NCBI GenBank assembly: GCA_900095095.1 | Contig: FMBT01000298.1 | Span: 62,001-126,000 of the forward strand | Source: Fragilariopsis cylindrus CCMP1102 | Taxonomy: Eukaryota > Bacillariophyta > Bacillariophyceae > Bacillariales > Bacillariaceae | Direction of reading: 5' to 3' | Length of the DNA: 64,000 nucleotides | Shown: piece after piece, positions 53,767 to 64,000 of the stretch | Layout of the letters: every line of letters starts with the position of its first letter | Position numbering within the stretch: position 1 is the first letter of the stretch | Notes under the pieces: model-generated | Database searches by the model: none | Told to the model about the DNA's origin: nothing | Seen by the model: the letters and a program-made list of their open reading frames with translations, nothing else | Translations under genes and position numbers: made by a program

Positions 53767-55696
53767 ATGTCCGAAACCAAGCCACTCATCCAAAGTGACC
53801 ATGACGCGGAGATGTTCAAAAAGTTGAAGGCCTATCAGCCGTAAGTTACCTACTTCCCTACAATTTACACCTGGAAAACGACATATTCGATAAAAAGAGA
53901 GAACGTTTATTATGGACGATGATAACATCACTGATTTTTTTGTCGAACACAAAACATACATGTCTAGTATTATTATGACGAACGGATTTATCATTATTCC
54001 AATGGGGCGGTGGCAAGATGCATCGAATCGCATTTGTCATTCTGAAATGAATTATCCGCTGGTGGTTGTTGATCTGAATGTGAATGTTTTTTTATTTTTT
54101 TTCGTCATATTATTACTATTATCACTATTACCTACGTATGCTTACTTATTTTGTGTATTCTTTGATTGATTATTTGTTTGACCGATCACCTCTTATCAAA
54201 CTATTACGTGCCACAGTTTTGCCTTCTTTGTCACCTTCGGAGGATACTTCATGTCTCACGTAACCCGAAAGAGTTACTCGACCGTAAAGCAACAGCTCCA
54301 AAGTGAGGCGGGTTACTCTGCCGCTCTACTTTCTGCTATGGACTCTGTTTTTATGCTTACGTACGGTGTCTCAAACATGGTCAACGGAAGACTTGGTGAT
54401 ATGTTCAACCCTACAACCATTCTTGCCATCGGTCTTTGGGGAAGTGGTGTCACCCTTCTTTTGATGGTTGCTGCCATCCTTCTTGATTTGGTTTCTATCA
54501 ACAGAACCATGGCCAGTGCTGTCATCCTTTTCCTTTACTTTATCTTCGGATTCTTTCAAGCCACTGGTGGACCTGTTGGAACTGCTGTCATGGGGAACTG
54601 GTACTGTGATGCTGATTCTGTCAAAAACCGTGGTACCATATTTGGTTTCTGGACGTGTCATCAATATATGGGTGATATTTGTGCTGCATTGATTACTGCT
54701 TGGATTTTGGGATCAGGAGCTGCATACTGGTGGGCTCTTGTCGTTCCTGCCATCCTTAATATTCTTTGGGCATTCGTTACTATTCAACTCGTTGCCGATC
54801 CTTATGATATGGGTATCATCACCCCAGAAGTCAAGATCCGTCAGGCCAAATTTGAAGCAAAGAAAAGGGAGATGGCCGAGCAGGGAAAAAGCATCGAAGC
54901 AGATACCGGACCTCAGGCTATTGCTTTCATGGACGCCTTCAAGATTCCTATGGTTGCCAATTACGCCATTGCATTCGGGTTTTTCAAACTTACCAACTAC
55001 GTGTTGTTTTTCTGGCTTCCATATTTCTTGGGAAAGAACTTCGATCCTGTAAAAGCTAATCTTATCGCCTCTCTCTACTCTGTGGGTATGATGCCTGGAG
55101 GGATCATTGTCGGAATCGTGTCTGACTTTTTTGGTGGACGTCGTGCGCTTGTTATCGGAGTCTTCATGGGATTTTTGATCGTCTTATTGGCAGTCTTTGC
55201 CAAATTATCCGAATCCGATAATATGGATCCTACTACTCTTCTTGTCATGCTTGCATGTATGGGTATTCTTGTTGGAGGGTAAGTTATTTATTTTGATGTA
55301 TGATACGTGTATCGCTATTGCCCGTGCATTTCTTTAATGATAAAAAATCTTCTGATCTCATCAATAAACTTTTCCTTTTTAAATATCTATCTTTCCATCG
55401 AAATTTTCAGACCAAACAATATCATTACATCCGCGGTCGCCGCAGATTTGTCTTCCCATCCTTCGGTTCGTGGAAGCAGTAAGTCTCTTGGTACTGTTAC
55501 TGGAATCATCAACGGATGTGGAGGATTTATTGCCGGTCTTGGACTTCTTGCTGTTGGTCCACTCCAAGCCCGATTCGGTTGGTCTTCCGTCTGGATTTAC
55601 CTAATTGGATGTACTGCTACCGGTACAGGTCTCATGGGTACTAAGATCTATTCTGAAATCTTCCCTTCCAGCCAAACACTTACTGCTGATGTATAA
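53767..55696 (+). CDS. SLC37-type sugar-phosphate/phosphate antiporter (MFS)
   Basis: Exons 53767-53840, 54217-55278 and 55411-55696, all phase 2 joins, give 473 residues with no break. Twelve hydrophobic helices are visible. The family start FAFFVTFGGYFMSHVTRKSYSTVK corresponds to the SLC37/GlpT first helix and SRK loop. MVNGRLGDMF, FFQATGGPVGTAVMGNWY, RGTIFGFWTCHQYMGD and GGIIVGIVSDFFGGRRAL follow in the expected order. The last exon holds AVAADLSSHPSV and GTVTGIINGCGGFIAGLG. SLC37 and plant homologues exchange glucose-6-phosphate or glycerol-3-phosphate for phosphate across ER or organelle membranes. The long first intron (376 nt) is the largest in the window. Substrate is inferred from the family only. 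Confidence 0.9.
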
Positions 55697-55763
55697 ATAA
55701 GCGAGGACAATAGCTGACGTTTCTCGATATTTGTGTAACGCTTATTATTATTGTAGTCTGTGA

Positions 55764-55795
<32 letters not shown>

Positions 55796-56126
55796 TTCTT
55801 CAAAATATGGGATGGAAGTTTAACTTGCTATCACTTCTATAATAATTATAAAAAACTTTTTTAATTTCACAATTACTAATGTTTCAAGTGCTGCTGTGCT
55901 ATCTATAAAATCGATATATTACTCTTACACTTCCGCACTATTAATTATTGTAAGAGGATTAGAATTCGAGTACTAGAGATTGAAAATAGTTAATATAAAT
56001 GTCATTCCTTAGTGTCGCAATCACTTGTTTTAAGTGAATCTGTGGTTTTCAAAAAAAAATCTATAAAATCAGCAGATTACTTTTCCGCTATTATTATCAT
56101 TGGAAAGAGGATTAGATTCCACTAAC
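55697..56126. other. Convergent intergenic region with (AT)n tract
   Basis: About 430 nt between the SLC37 and NOP2 stops. An (AT)12 run lies at about 55764-55788 in the presumed SLC37 3' UTR. Two near-identical pieces, starting CTATAAAATC, occur near 55910 and 56060 (each followed by a purine-rich tract). No gene seen. Confidence 0.6.
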
Positions 56127-58259
56127 TTAATTTACCTCAACCTTCATCCTTCGAGGTTTGGTCATTTTTGCATTCTTCTTCTTATCATTTTTCTTGTTAG
56201 TATTTACTTCCCGTGTGGGTGGTACAGATATTTTATCTTTCTTTGTTTTTCTTTCTGCGTCGAGCTCATCGACATTGCTCTTCCGTTTCTTTCCGTTCTT
56301 TCCGCGAGCTTTCTTTTGGTTCTTAGTCTTTGTCGCAGCTTCTTCGGCAGGAATCACTTTTTCGTCGACTCCATCTTCTTTCTTCGATGGTTCCGATTCG
56401 CCCTTAATTTTGTCACTCAATTTTTGAATCTTTGCCACGTAGAATCCATCCATATTGTGAACGTGTGGATAGAATCTCCGTGTCTTGGCAATGGATGGAT
56501 GGAAACGCTTTTGTTGGTACCTTGTGAATGCCGGAGTACCTATAAGTGTAGAAATTGAGATGAACATAGAGAGAGGTAAAAGAAGATATTGAATAGTGAG
56601 ACACTTGTCGTGCGCTGATTAAAATATGATATAAAAATACATCCAAAAAAAGTTAAAATACATACCAAAATCAAGTTCCGTATCAATAATCTTAATATCT
56701 CTTTTCGAGAGAGCGTAGTTGACTACCTCTTCGTTTTCTGCGACGCTGATACTACAAGTTGAATACACCATTACACCCCCAGTTTTGCTTTTATGATTGA
56801 GTACATCGATCGCTGCCAAAAGTAGTTCTTTTTGAAGATGCGCTGTTTTCTTTACATCGGCAATCGTTCTCTGAACTTTCACGCTTGGATCACGACTGAT
56901 AACTCCTAGACCTGAACATGGTGCATCTAACAACACTCTATCAAATTTGAATTGCTTGAAGAGTTTGGATAATTTTCTTCCGTCGTGCATACACGTGATG
57001 ACATTTTTGACACCCAAACGATGCATGTTTGCGACGGTCGCCTTCTGACGATCGGATCTAAGATCGTTTGCAAAAATAACTCCGGTATTACGCATCAACT
57101 GAGCGATGTACGATGTTTTCCCACCAGGAGCTGCTGACATATCAAGCACACGTTCTTTTGGTTGAGGTGCCAGCGCCAAGACTGGACACATGGATGCTGC
57201 ACTTTGAAGCATATAGTGTCCACTTAAGTATTCAGGTGTAGCACCAACGGGGACAGGACTTTCCATAATTTTCAATCCGACCTTGGACCAGCCTGCCAAG
57301 GGATCTAACGATACTCCTCTCTTCATCAGGGCCAAGGCGAGATCCTTTCTACGGGTTTTCAAGGTATTCGTTCTGATGACCATGGGACGCACTTTGTCAG
57401 AATAATCCACAAACTCGAGGGCTTCTGAGGGGCTGAACATGGTTAGGAAATATTCAACCAACTCTGGAAGGTAACCGTACAACTCTGCTATGAAAAGTCC
57501 GAGTTGATCGACATATTCCTTCCTAGAGCGTTCAGGTTCTCTACGGTTTTTGAAGTCAGCTAAAACTTCTAGAATTGATTCAATATGAGATTTGAGTTCC
57601 GAGGGAGGAACGACTCGATCTATATCTTTATCGAGTTCTTCTTTTAATGGTAGATGATAGATAGAAGTGTTCGTTGCGATTGTTTCGCGATATTCTTCTT
57701 CAGCTTCTTCCGCCTCTTCCACTCGCCTTGCATCCAAGAGACGTGATTGCCTTTCCACTTCTAATTCCTCGTCATCACTCATGTCGTCGTCGTCGACTTC
57801 ATCATCGTTACCAAATGCCTCGTCATCATCATCATCGTCTTCATCATCGGATTCAATCAGTGTTTTTTTCGGCCCTTTCGGTTTCAACCAGGCTGCATTT
57901 TCATCAGAGAAAAATTTCTTTTTCGTTTCGTTTTGATCTTCATCATCACTACCGTTTTCGCTAGAAGCTTCCTCTTTGTTCTTCTCTTCCGATGATTCTT
58001 CCTCCTCTTCTTCTTGAACTTCTTCCTTTCTTGACTTACTTCTACTACTACTACTATCGCGTCGGTTCTTTGCAGCAGGTGGTTCTTTGTTTTCGACGTT
58101 TCCCTTCTTTCCGACACTTGTAGAACGGCGTCCACCCTTCTTTTCGACGCTTGTAGAACGGCGTCCGCCCTTAGACTCGACGCTTGTCGAACGACCTTTC
58201 TTTTCAACGCTCGGTGAACGGCGTCCACCCTTAGGAGACTTAGATATTTTTCCTACCAT
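56127..58259 (-). CDS. NOP2: NOP2/NSUN rRNA cytosine-C5 methyltransferase
   Basis: Exons 58259-56666 and 56539-56127 (126-nt intron, phase 1) give 668 residues. The N-terminal 60 residues carry four to five copies of an Arg-Ser-Thr-Ser-Val-Glu-Lys-Lys-Gly type repeat, followed by Glu/Asp-rich tracts of about 100 residues, typical of nucleolar proteins. The conserved part has RPMVIRTNTLKTRRKDL, GHYMLQSAASMCPVLALAPQ, SAM-binding LDMSAAPGGKTSYIAQL (about 365-382), DAPCSGLGVISRD (about 443) and YSTCSISVAENE (about 498) with the two catalytic Cys. LDFGTPAFTRYQQKRFHP spans the exon join and HNMDGFYVAKI follows. NOP2 methylates a cytosine in 25S/28S rRNA and is needed for large-subunit assembly. The C-terminal 100 residues are Lys-rich. 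Confidence 0.95.
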
Positions 58260-59442
58260 TGTCCTTATCTTTGAATAGCTACTAGAGGGTAGTTACTAGT
58301 AGTCGGATTTTTTTTTGTCAGAGCTACAATGAACAAGAACAAGCAGCAAGACATGAGGTATGTTTTCGCTTGATGTGAATTTTGCAAAAGTTTTTGTTCT
58401 TCATCGAAAATTTCAGTGGCTTGCATCAAGGGATACAATTTAAAGCGGGACTGAATTAATTGTTCAGAACAGAAATAGTCCCGCTTATTGTTGTGATATT
58501 GTACAAGAATATAGAATACAGTACATCATAGACCCATGTTAACAACCCACAACCGAACAAGAGTGATCAGTCACAAGCATTACAAGAATAAACAAAGAAT
58601 AACCCAGAAAAGAACTGTCAAGGCCAGAAACAGCATCTTTGAACTATGTGGTACAGCATAGCAATAGCTGACAAAAATTGGCACCAACAACATAACAATT
58701 GTAGCAATAATATGATAATAGCAGTTGGTGATGACAATGATGGAAGTGAGGATGAAGAATGGAATGAAAACACTGAGATTGACAACATATTTTTAGAAAG
58801 AATACACTGTCGACAGATACATACTTGTTTTAGATAAATACATAATATTATATATATATTATTTATATAACTAATATTAACAACTAGCTAACTATACCAA
58901 TTTTGGCGCAGTATATCATAGTATTTTAGAAGACCTCCTATAACTTCGCAAGGAATAGTCTGATGGAATAAAACTAATCACAGAAATGGAATCCTGGCAT
59001 CAAAATTATAGTAGTGAAAGTTATAAAGAAATCTGAAGAAAAATCCACATAGCCTAAATAAACACCATAACAATTGCTGCGCCATCTTCTATCGCTCTCA
59101 TTTTTTTGTTGGGACTTAGGCGCATTATCGCTTCTTCATCTCTCAATACGATTGGGCAGCATTGTGATGCATTTTGCGCGCACACCAAGTGTGCCCCTCT
59201 ATAAACAGAGCCGAGCCAACTTTGTTTTCCACGACCGACCAATATTCAGTACGATTGATTGTGTTGCAATGCGGCGCACTTACTTTTAAAAAATGAAAAA
59301 ATGCCAATCAAATTTACCAGCTAGCCGAAAAGCAGCTCAGTCTGACATGCCGATAGGAGCTCACAATTCACTATTTACAAATTTTACGGTATTTTACATT
59401 TTAATTTCTTATTAAATTTCAAAAGAAGCATATAATTTCATC
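58260..59442. other. Long intergenic region with an inverted repeat
   Basis: About 1.2 kb between the NOP2 start and the next plus-strand gene. A 10-bp perfect inverted repeat (aagcgggact/agtcccgctt, 58443-58486) with a 24-nt spacer lies here. A 63-codon frame at 58646-58837 has no support. Texture resembles that at 30.7-32.2 kb, possibly decayed repeat sequence. Confidence 0.5.
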
Positions 59443-59693
59443 ATGGCAATCGAAAAAGTTGGAAATAGACACGGAGATCTGTCTCGTGCCAGTAGTACGA
59501 ATAGTGTAGTTAAATCACGATGCTTTCATCTATATGATCATTCGAAGACTAGCAGACTACCGATGTCATTATCATTGACCTCCTACAAACGAACAATTCC
59601 TTCCATTCTTAAGCAGCAAAAAAAACAAGGAATGGGATTTACCAATACTCGGCCTCTCAAGCAGCGCAAAGTTAACATAATGGATGACTCGCA

Positions 59694-59729
<36 letters not shown>

Positions 59730-60312
59730 ATCACTAATATCAGCATCATCGTCAATGATGCCATCCTGCTTTTCATCCTCATCTGAAGATACCATCAAAA
59801 CCGGAATGCCCAGCAACATACTACTAGACAATGATCAAACGTCACCACAACCTCATTCATCATTTTCGCCACCACCTTTCAACAATAACAACAACAGTAG
59901 TCAAAGTCAACAAGGAAACAATAATGTTACATTTCATTCGAAAGTTTTAGTTATGAGAATTCCATCAAGGAAACAATATCCTGAATCGATGAAACGTTCT
60001 TTGTGGTGTTCAATGTCAGAAATTTCAAGATCGGCTCAACGTAATAGTATTGAATTCCAATCGGAAGGATGGGATTGGCGTTCGGCTGTTGAAGAAAATT
60101 GTATGTACTACCATCCAAAATCAGGACAATACATCCATCCTGTACACGTTAAGAGAAGTTCCTCTTCTTCTTCCACATCCACTTCTTCCACATCAAATGT
60201 AGAAAATAATACTAAACAAGAAGCAGAAGCAGCACCAGCACCTGTCGCAGTGTTAAATAATGTGGAAACAACATCAAAAGAATCAATGGAAGCACGACCT
60301 ACACATGAATAA
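59443..60312 (+). CDS. Ser-rich protein with a short conserved-looking core
   Basis: Single exon of 289 residues. Long Ser tracts (about residues 85-105) and Asn/Gln runs flank a 70-residue core at about 165-235. The core reads VTFHSKVLVMRIPSRKQYP, SLWCSMSEISRSAQRNSIEF and EGWDWRSAVEENCMYYHP, ending in YIHPVHV. The arrangement of a V-T-F-x-x-x-V strand, then LWCSMSEI, then EF-x-x-EGWDWR is reminiscent of a small regulatory domain in stramenopile proteins, and VTFH could act as a PP1-docking RVxF-like motif. Neither is proven. The opposite strand of the Ser tract encodes only an Asp run. I regard it as a real, unannotated gene. Confidence 0.6.
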
Positions 60313-61448
60313 CATAACAATGTTCACTGGGGTAAATTTTGTTCTTCGTTAGTTTTGTGACAGCGAGATTGGAGACATCATTATTTTTTGGGGCATCTAG
60401 TATCTATCCTATTTTTCGTTCGGATTAGATAAGAATTGGGAGATACGGTGTATGTATATGCCATTACATGCATCATCTGACAAAAGAAGCGCTGCTACTG
60501 TACTTGTTGTAAACATGTAAATATAATATTTAACTAGTTATCTACTATCAATTTGTATGTTAATTTTAAATTTTGACTACTAGCTAGCAATACAAAACTT
60601 GTTGTAGGAACTGATTGGACTACAATAGATTTCTGAGTGATGATGGCATTTCTCTACAGGATTTGTGTGCAAGAATTGTTGTGTGTTTTTATGAACTAAG
60701 ACTGTTTCAATCATGGCAAATGCCAGGGATGGGGTTGGAACTCAATGCGAAACAAATATTAATTGAAATGAAGATGGTATGGATATTTGGTTTGAATTTT
60801 TGTATATCAGATAATAATTGAATGGGATATGATGGTGGAATGAGCCCCTCACCATCATCACATTACTGTATTACCAGTCTCACACATTTACACAAGTGAG
60901 AAACAGGTTTCTAATGAGAAGAGACTATGCATGTAACTTTACAATATTACCTAGAGATTCTACTGCTAAAGAAGCTTCAAAACTACATAAGAAGCAAGTA
61001 ATATGAGGACTACAACATTGTTTATAAGCGGTGCATGAGGGATAGATTAACAATTTGTGCAAGAATACACAAACACTATGCCATATCTATGATGGGGGTC
61101 TATTCTATGAGGCTGATCATCACATTAATACTGACTAAAAGTGAGGCTTTATAGGAAGCACTATTTTATTACTGTGATTGCTCGATGATAAACACACCCC
61201 TTCTAATAAAAAACCAAGCATTTATCACCCCCGAAAGAAACGCTTAATTATCACTTGATGGACGATGATGGATGAGATTGATGAGAACAATCAACGCCAA
61301 TGACATGATCACAAAAAAAAGAAAAAGCCGATAGAGAGAGACAACACGACAAGTAGCCAGGAGAAAGAGAAGAAGATACTCAACAATAAACCATTGATCA
61401 ATACAGCTAGCAGCAGGAGGTATACGATAATATTCCCAATATATCATT
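60313..61448. other. Intergenic region
   Basis: About 1.1 kb between two plus-strand genes. Only a weak 68-codon frame (60615-60821) is present, not supported. No repeats or RNA genes recognised. Confidence 0.5.
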
Positions 61449-62551
61449 ATGGTGTCGACAGAAGAAAATAAACCACGAAATTTTTTATGCCGTGATGCAA
61501 CAATACCATTTGAATTTTCTTTTCTGCAATACGGCAAGCCAGCTTCTATTGTCGTGTGTCAAACAGCCGAAGATGAAACATGGCCTGGTGGTTCGTTATG
61601 GGATGTCGGTGTGATTCTTTCTACTTTATTTGTTGAGTTGGCTGGATTTCAGTCTATAAAAAAAGAATCATCATCCAAAGGCGTGAAGATTCCAATACCC
61701 GCGAGGTTACTACAAGCCATACCAAACATTAAGGATCTGACAGTTCTAGAACTTGGCTGTGGTGTTGGCCTCACTGGTATTGTAGCGGCGGCAGTACTCG
61801 GAACAAAGCTATCAATTCTAACCGATTTGAACGTTGTAGTGGAAAGAGTAACAGAATCCAACGTCGAATTAAATTCGACGCCTATACCTATAATAAAGGG
61901 GAGCAAAAATCATAATCATAAGCATCAAGTATATCGATTAACGAAAGCTGGAAAACGAGGACGGGTATTGGCAATGCCTCTAAACTGGGGGAATGAACAA
62001 GATGAAGCTGCTGTAATGGAATGCTTTCGTCAATACAGTAGTAATAACAACAAATCTACAACAACACCCAAATCGCAACGAAAACAAAAAAGAAGGAACG
62101 AATTACTACCAGATAAGAACGTATTAGGCTATCATCCTGATTTGATAATTATCGGTGATGTTGCCTATCAGCAAAAACCCGGCGCACCTTCACATTTTGA
62201 TGTATTACTATCAACCGTTTTGAAATTCTTAGGTCCTCATACAAAAATCGTCTTTGGTACTCGAATGAGGTATGTTACGGACGGACATACAATTTTGCGT
62301 TAGTCTAAGATTCATACCATAATATACAAAAGAAAGATCAAAAAAGAAATTGACAACATCGTTTTGTTTGTTACTTATTTTGTAATACTACTTCCACATA
62401 CAGGATGCCAGCTTCTGCCGATTTGCTTGATATGTTCTTGGAACATATGGAAGAAGTAGTAAGTCCCCCGATACAAGCTCATGAAATTGATCCAACCTTC
62501 AACAAAGTTAAGCATCAAATTACAGTTCACATTTTGAGAAAGCGGCAATAA
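61449..62551 (+). CDS. METTL21/methyltransferase-16-family protein methyltransferase
   Basis: Exons 61449-62269 and 62404-62551 (phase 2 join in an Arg codon) give 322 residues. The family opening ETWPGGSLWDVGVILSTLFVEL precedes motif I LTVLELGCGVGLTGIVAAAVLG (SAM binding), SILTDLN (motif II acidic residue), NWGNEQDE, and DLIIIGDVAYQQ, matching the DxxY motif typical of seven-beta-strand lysine methyltransferases of the METTL21/22 group. An Asn/Lys/Thr insert of about 25 residues lies before DxxY. Members methylate chaperones or translation factors; the target here is unknown. The gene is intact. A 16-nt poly-G run begins 11 nt after the stop. Confidence 0.85.
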
Positions 62552-62561
62552 TTTAGAGAGA

Positions 62562-62577
62562 GGGGGGGGGGGGGGGG
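62562..62577 (+). repeat. Poly-G homopolymer, 16 nt
   Basis: An uninterrupted run of 16 G after gagaga, in the short convergent spacer between the methyltransferase gene and the LPA1-like gene. Confidence 0.85.
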
Positions 62578-62659
62578 TATAGAAAATAAAATGGAGGATA
62601 CTACGATTTCTATTGTGTAAAATATGTTTATTATTTTTCTATAATATTCAATTTTAGTT

Positions 62660-64000
62660 TTAACCGATGATCCCACCAAAGGTTCGTCGTTCCTTACTTC
62701 GAGTTAACGCAACGCAGCCTCGGCAATCACACTGTAACGTTCCTTGAGCCTTAGTTTCAAGACTCCATGGAATGGTTTGATGAAGTACAAGTTTCCACGG
62801 ATCGTTCTTATCGGCACGTGTAAATCGCTGAATTGCCAATAGACTAGCATCATCCATACCTGTATTTGCAGGAAATTCTATAACTGTGGTAAACGCTTCA
62901 AAGTCTGAAATGATTGTAACGTCAGCCCCCGATATTTTCATTTCACTCGGCCTAGCGCCATCCGCAAGACAATCTTTCCATGTGTCGATACGTCCACCAG
63001 AGTTTACGACCTATAATTTACAATGGCAACAAGAATGTTGGATATTATTTTTTCAGTACAATATTTGGCAGAACATTTCATTCTTAAAAAATATACTGAA
63101 CAACATCGGTCTTACCTCTGAAACCTCATTCGATGGTGTCCTGGAAAAAACACTTTCGATCGCATTCTGATCGCCCGTAGTCAAAGCCTTATAAAAAACT
63201 TCGACATTTTCTAGGACTTCTTTTTCTGTAGCAGAATCATCCGAAAGAATTTTGGGTATATTTTTATTGATGTTATCATCATCTGGCATATCCAGAAAGT
63301 CTGTTGGTCGGAGAAATCTAATATTAAGTCATGTTATGTAGGTGTTCGTGTGTTTCAGATGCAATGCAAAAGGAAAAGTGGGTGAATAATCTGAATCATT
63401 GTCGACAATCGGCGAGCACCAGAATTAAAATACATAAGCGAGATAAGGAAATAGTTTAACAAGAACTTCATTGACAAAATTTACGTACTGCCCCATCAGT
63501 TGAATAATTCGTATTTCGCCATCCCCAGATCCAAATGAACGTCCATTCGAGTTCAAACCAAACCATCGAAAATTGAGGTCGTTGTCCTCGTTAGTGTTAG
63601 TAGTGTCTTCCGACAATTCTTGAAAGTAATCTAACCACAATTGTGGTTCATAGGTATCTGCCAGCCAAGATCTGTACGCATTCTTATTCAATACCTGCCA
63701 ATCCTCTCGAGTAGATCCATCTGTAGGAACAGCAACAACAAACACGGATGCCTGAGACAAACGTTGACGGTAAACAGCTAAATTGGACAAGGTTTCAGTT
63801 AATTTGGATCGATTTCCACATATCGCTATGATCCGAGGTGGCCGCTGTGTTGATCTCAAATTTTTCAATGTCATAGCCTTCGCGAATGGCATTTCTGCTA
63901 ATATATTGTTTGGTAGACGTATCGATAGACTTTCTGAATTCAGTTCTTTTTCAATTCTTTTCAGTTGTTTAGATCGTCGACTACATTCTCGGTAAAATAA
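62660..64000 (-). CDS. LPA1-like protein with C-terminal SnoaL/NTF2-like domain, 5' end outside the window
   Basis: Exons 64000-63489 (5' end off the right edge), 63317-63116 and 63010-62660 join in phase 2 then phase 0; about 355 residues are visible. The first part holds a charged helix (RRSKQLKRIEKEL), RPPRIIAICGNRSKL, VFVVAVPTDGS, and WFGLNSNGRSFGSGDGEI, a block recalling LOW PSII ACCUMULATION 1 (LPA1)-type plastid proteins that aid photosystem II assembly. The last two exons form an NTF2-like domain of SnoaL type: helix EKEVLENVEVFYKALTTGD, VNSGGRIDTWKDCL, and strands TVIEFPA and WKLVLHQTIPWS, ending in a Cys-rich tail (QCDCRGCVAL). The LPA1 relation is by resemblance and moderate; the SnoaL-like fold is likelier. 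A plastid location is inferred. Confidence 0.6.

Noticed and set aside
1-64000. Mobile elements, CRISPR arrays, prokaryotic operons or viral inserts
   Set aside because: Looked for transposase or reverse-transcriptase motifs, direct repeat arrays and polycistronic runs; none could be supported.

Overview
The window reads as nuclear DNA of a unicellular heterokont alga, most likely a diatom. Supporting this: AT-rich intergenic DNA, genes with few short introns (about 75 to 265 nt, GT-AG), alternating strands with short spacers, many Ser/Asp/Glu/Asn-rich low-complexity tails, and a gene set mixing general eukaryotic housekeeping with algal genes (a fatty-acid-photodecarboxylase-type GMC enzyme, an LPA1/SnoaL-like protein, an SF-assemblin). 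No prokaryotic operons, CRISPR arrays, viral genes, intact transposons, tRNA or rRNA genes were seen.

Layout. 0-6 kb: end of a giant multi-pass membrane protein; a PHO88/SND3 ER protein with acidic arms. 6-13 kb: a PARP-finger RAD16 DNA-repair ATPase and an SLC44/CTL transporter. 14-25.5 kb: a small membrane protein, an SF-assemblin, a GT25-like glycosyltransferase, an OS-9/Erlectin ERAD lectin with two MRH domains, and the SSU-processome WD40 protein UTP12/WDR3. 25.8-30.7 kb: a secreted PTPS-family protein, an Era GTPase, a 2OG-dioxygenase-like protein and a small unknown. 32-44.5 kb: a large unknown protein, a class 3 lipase, a cupin/JmjC oxygenase, a nodulin-like MFS transporter, ALG7/DPAGT1 (first step of N-glycan precursor synthesis) and a LAMTOR5-like Ragulator subunit. 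45-58.3 kb: the FAP-type GMC oxidoreductase, a TPR protein, a cytochrome P450, an SLC37 sugar-phosphate transporter and the rRNA methyltransferase NOP2. 59-64 kb: a Ser-rich unknown, a METTL21-like methyltransferase, and an LPA1/SnoaL protein running off the right edge.

Shared roles: several genes serve the secretory pathway (PHO88/SND3, ALG7, the ERAD lectin, perhaps the GT25-like enzyme), and two serve ribosome biogenesis (UTP12, NOP2). Lipid-active enzymes (lipase, FAP-type, P450) lie within 18 kb, but nothing shows they are co-regulated.

A striking property of the sequence itself: between about 6 and 41 kb nine conserved genes are interrupted by frame breaks, almost all of which look like one (sometimes two) missing bases, several at homopolymers, while the conserved protein continues in the next frame. 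Genes before 6 kb and after 42 kb are intact. I treat those genes as real and record the breaks; assembly deletions are the likeliest cause, though true pseudogenisation cannot be excluded from sequence alone.
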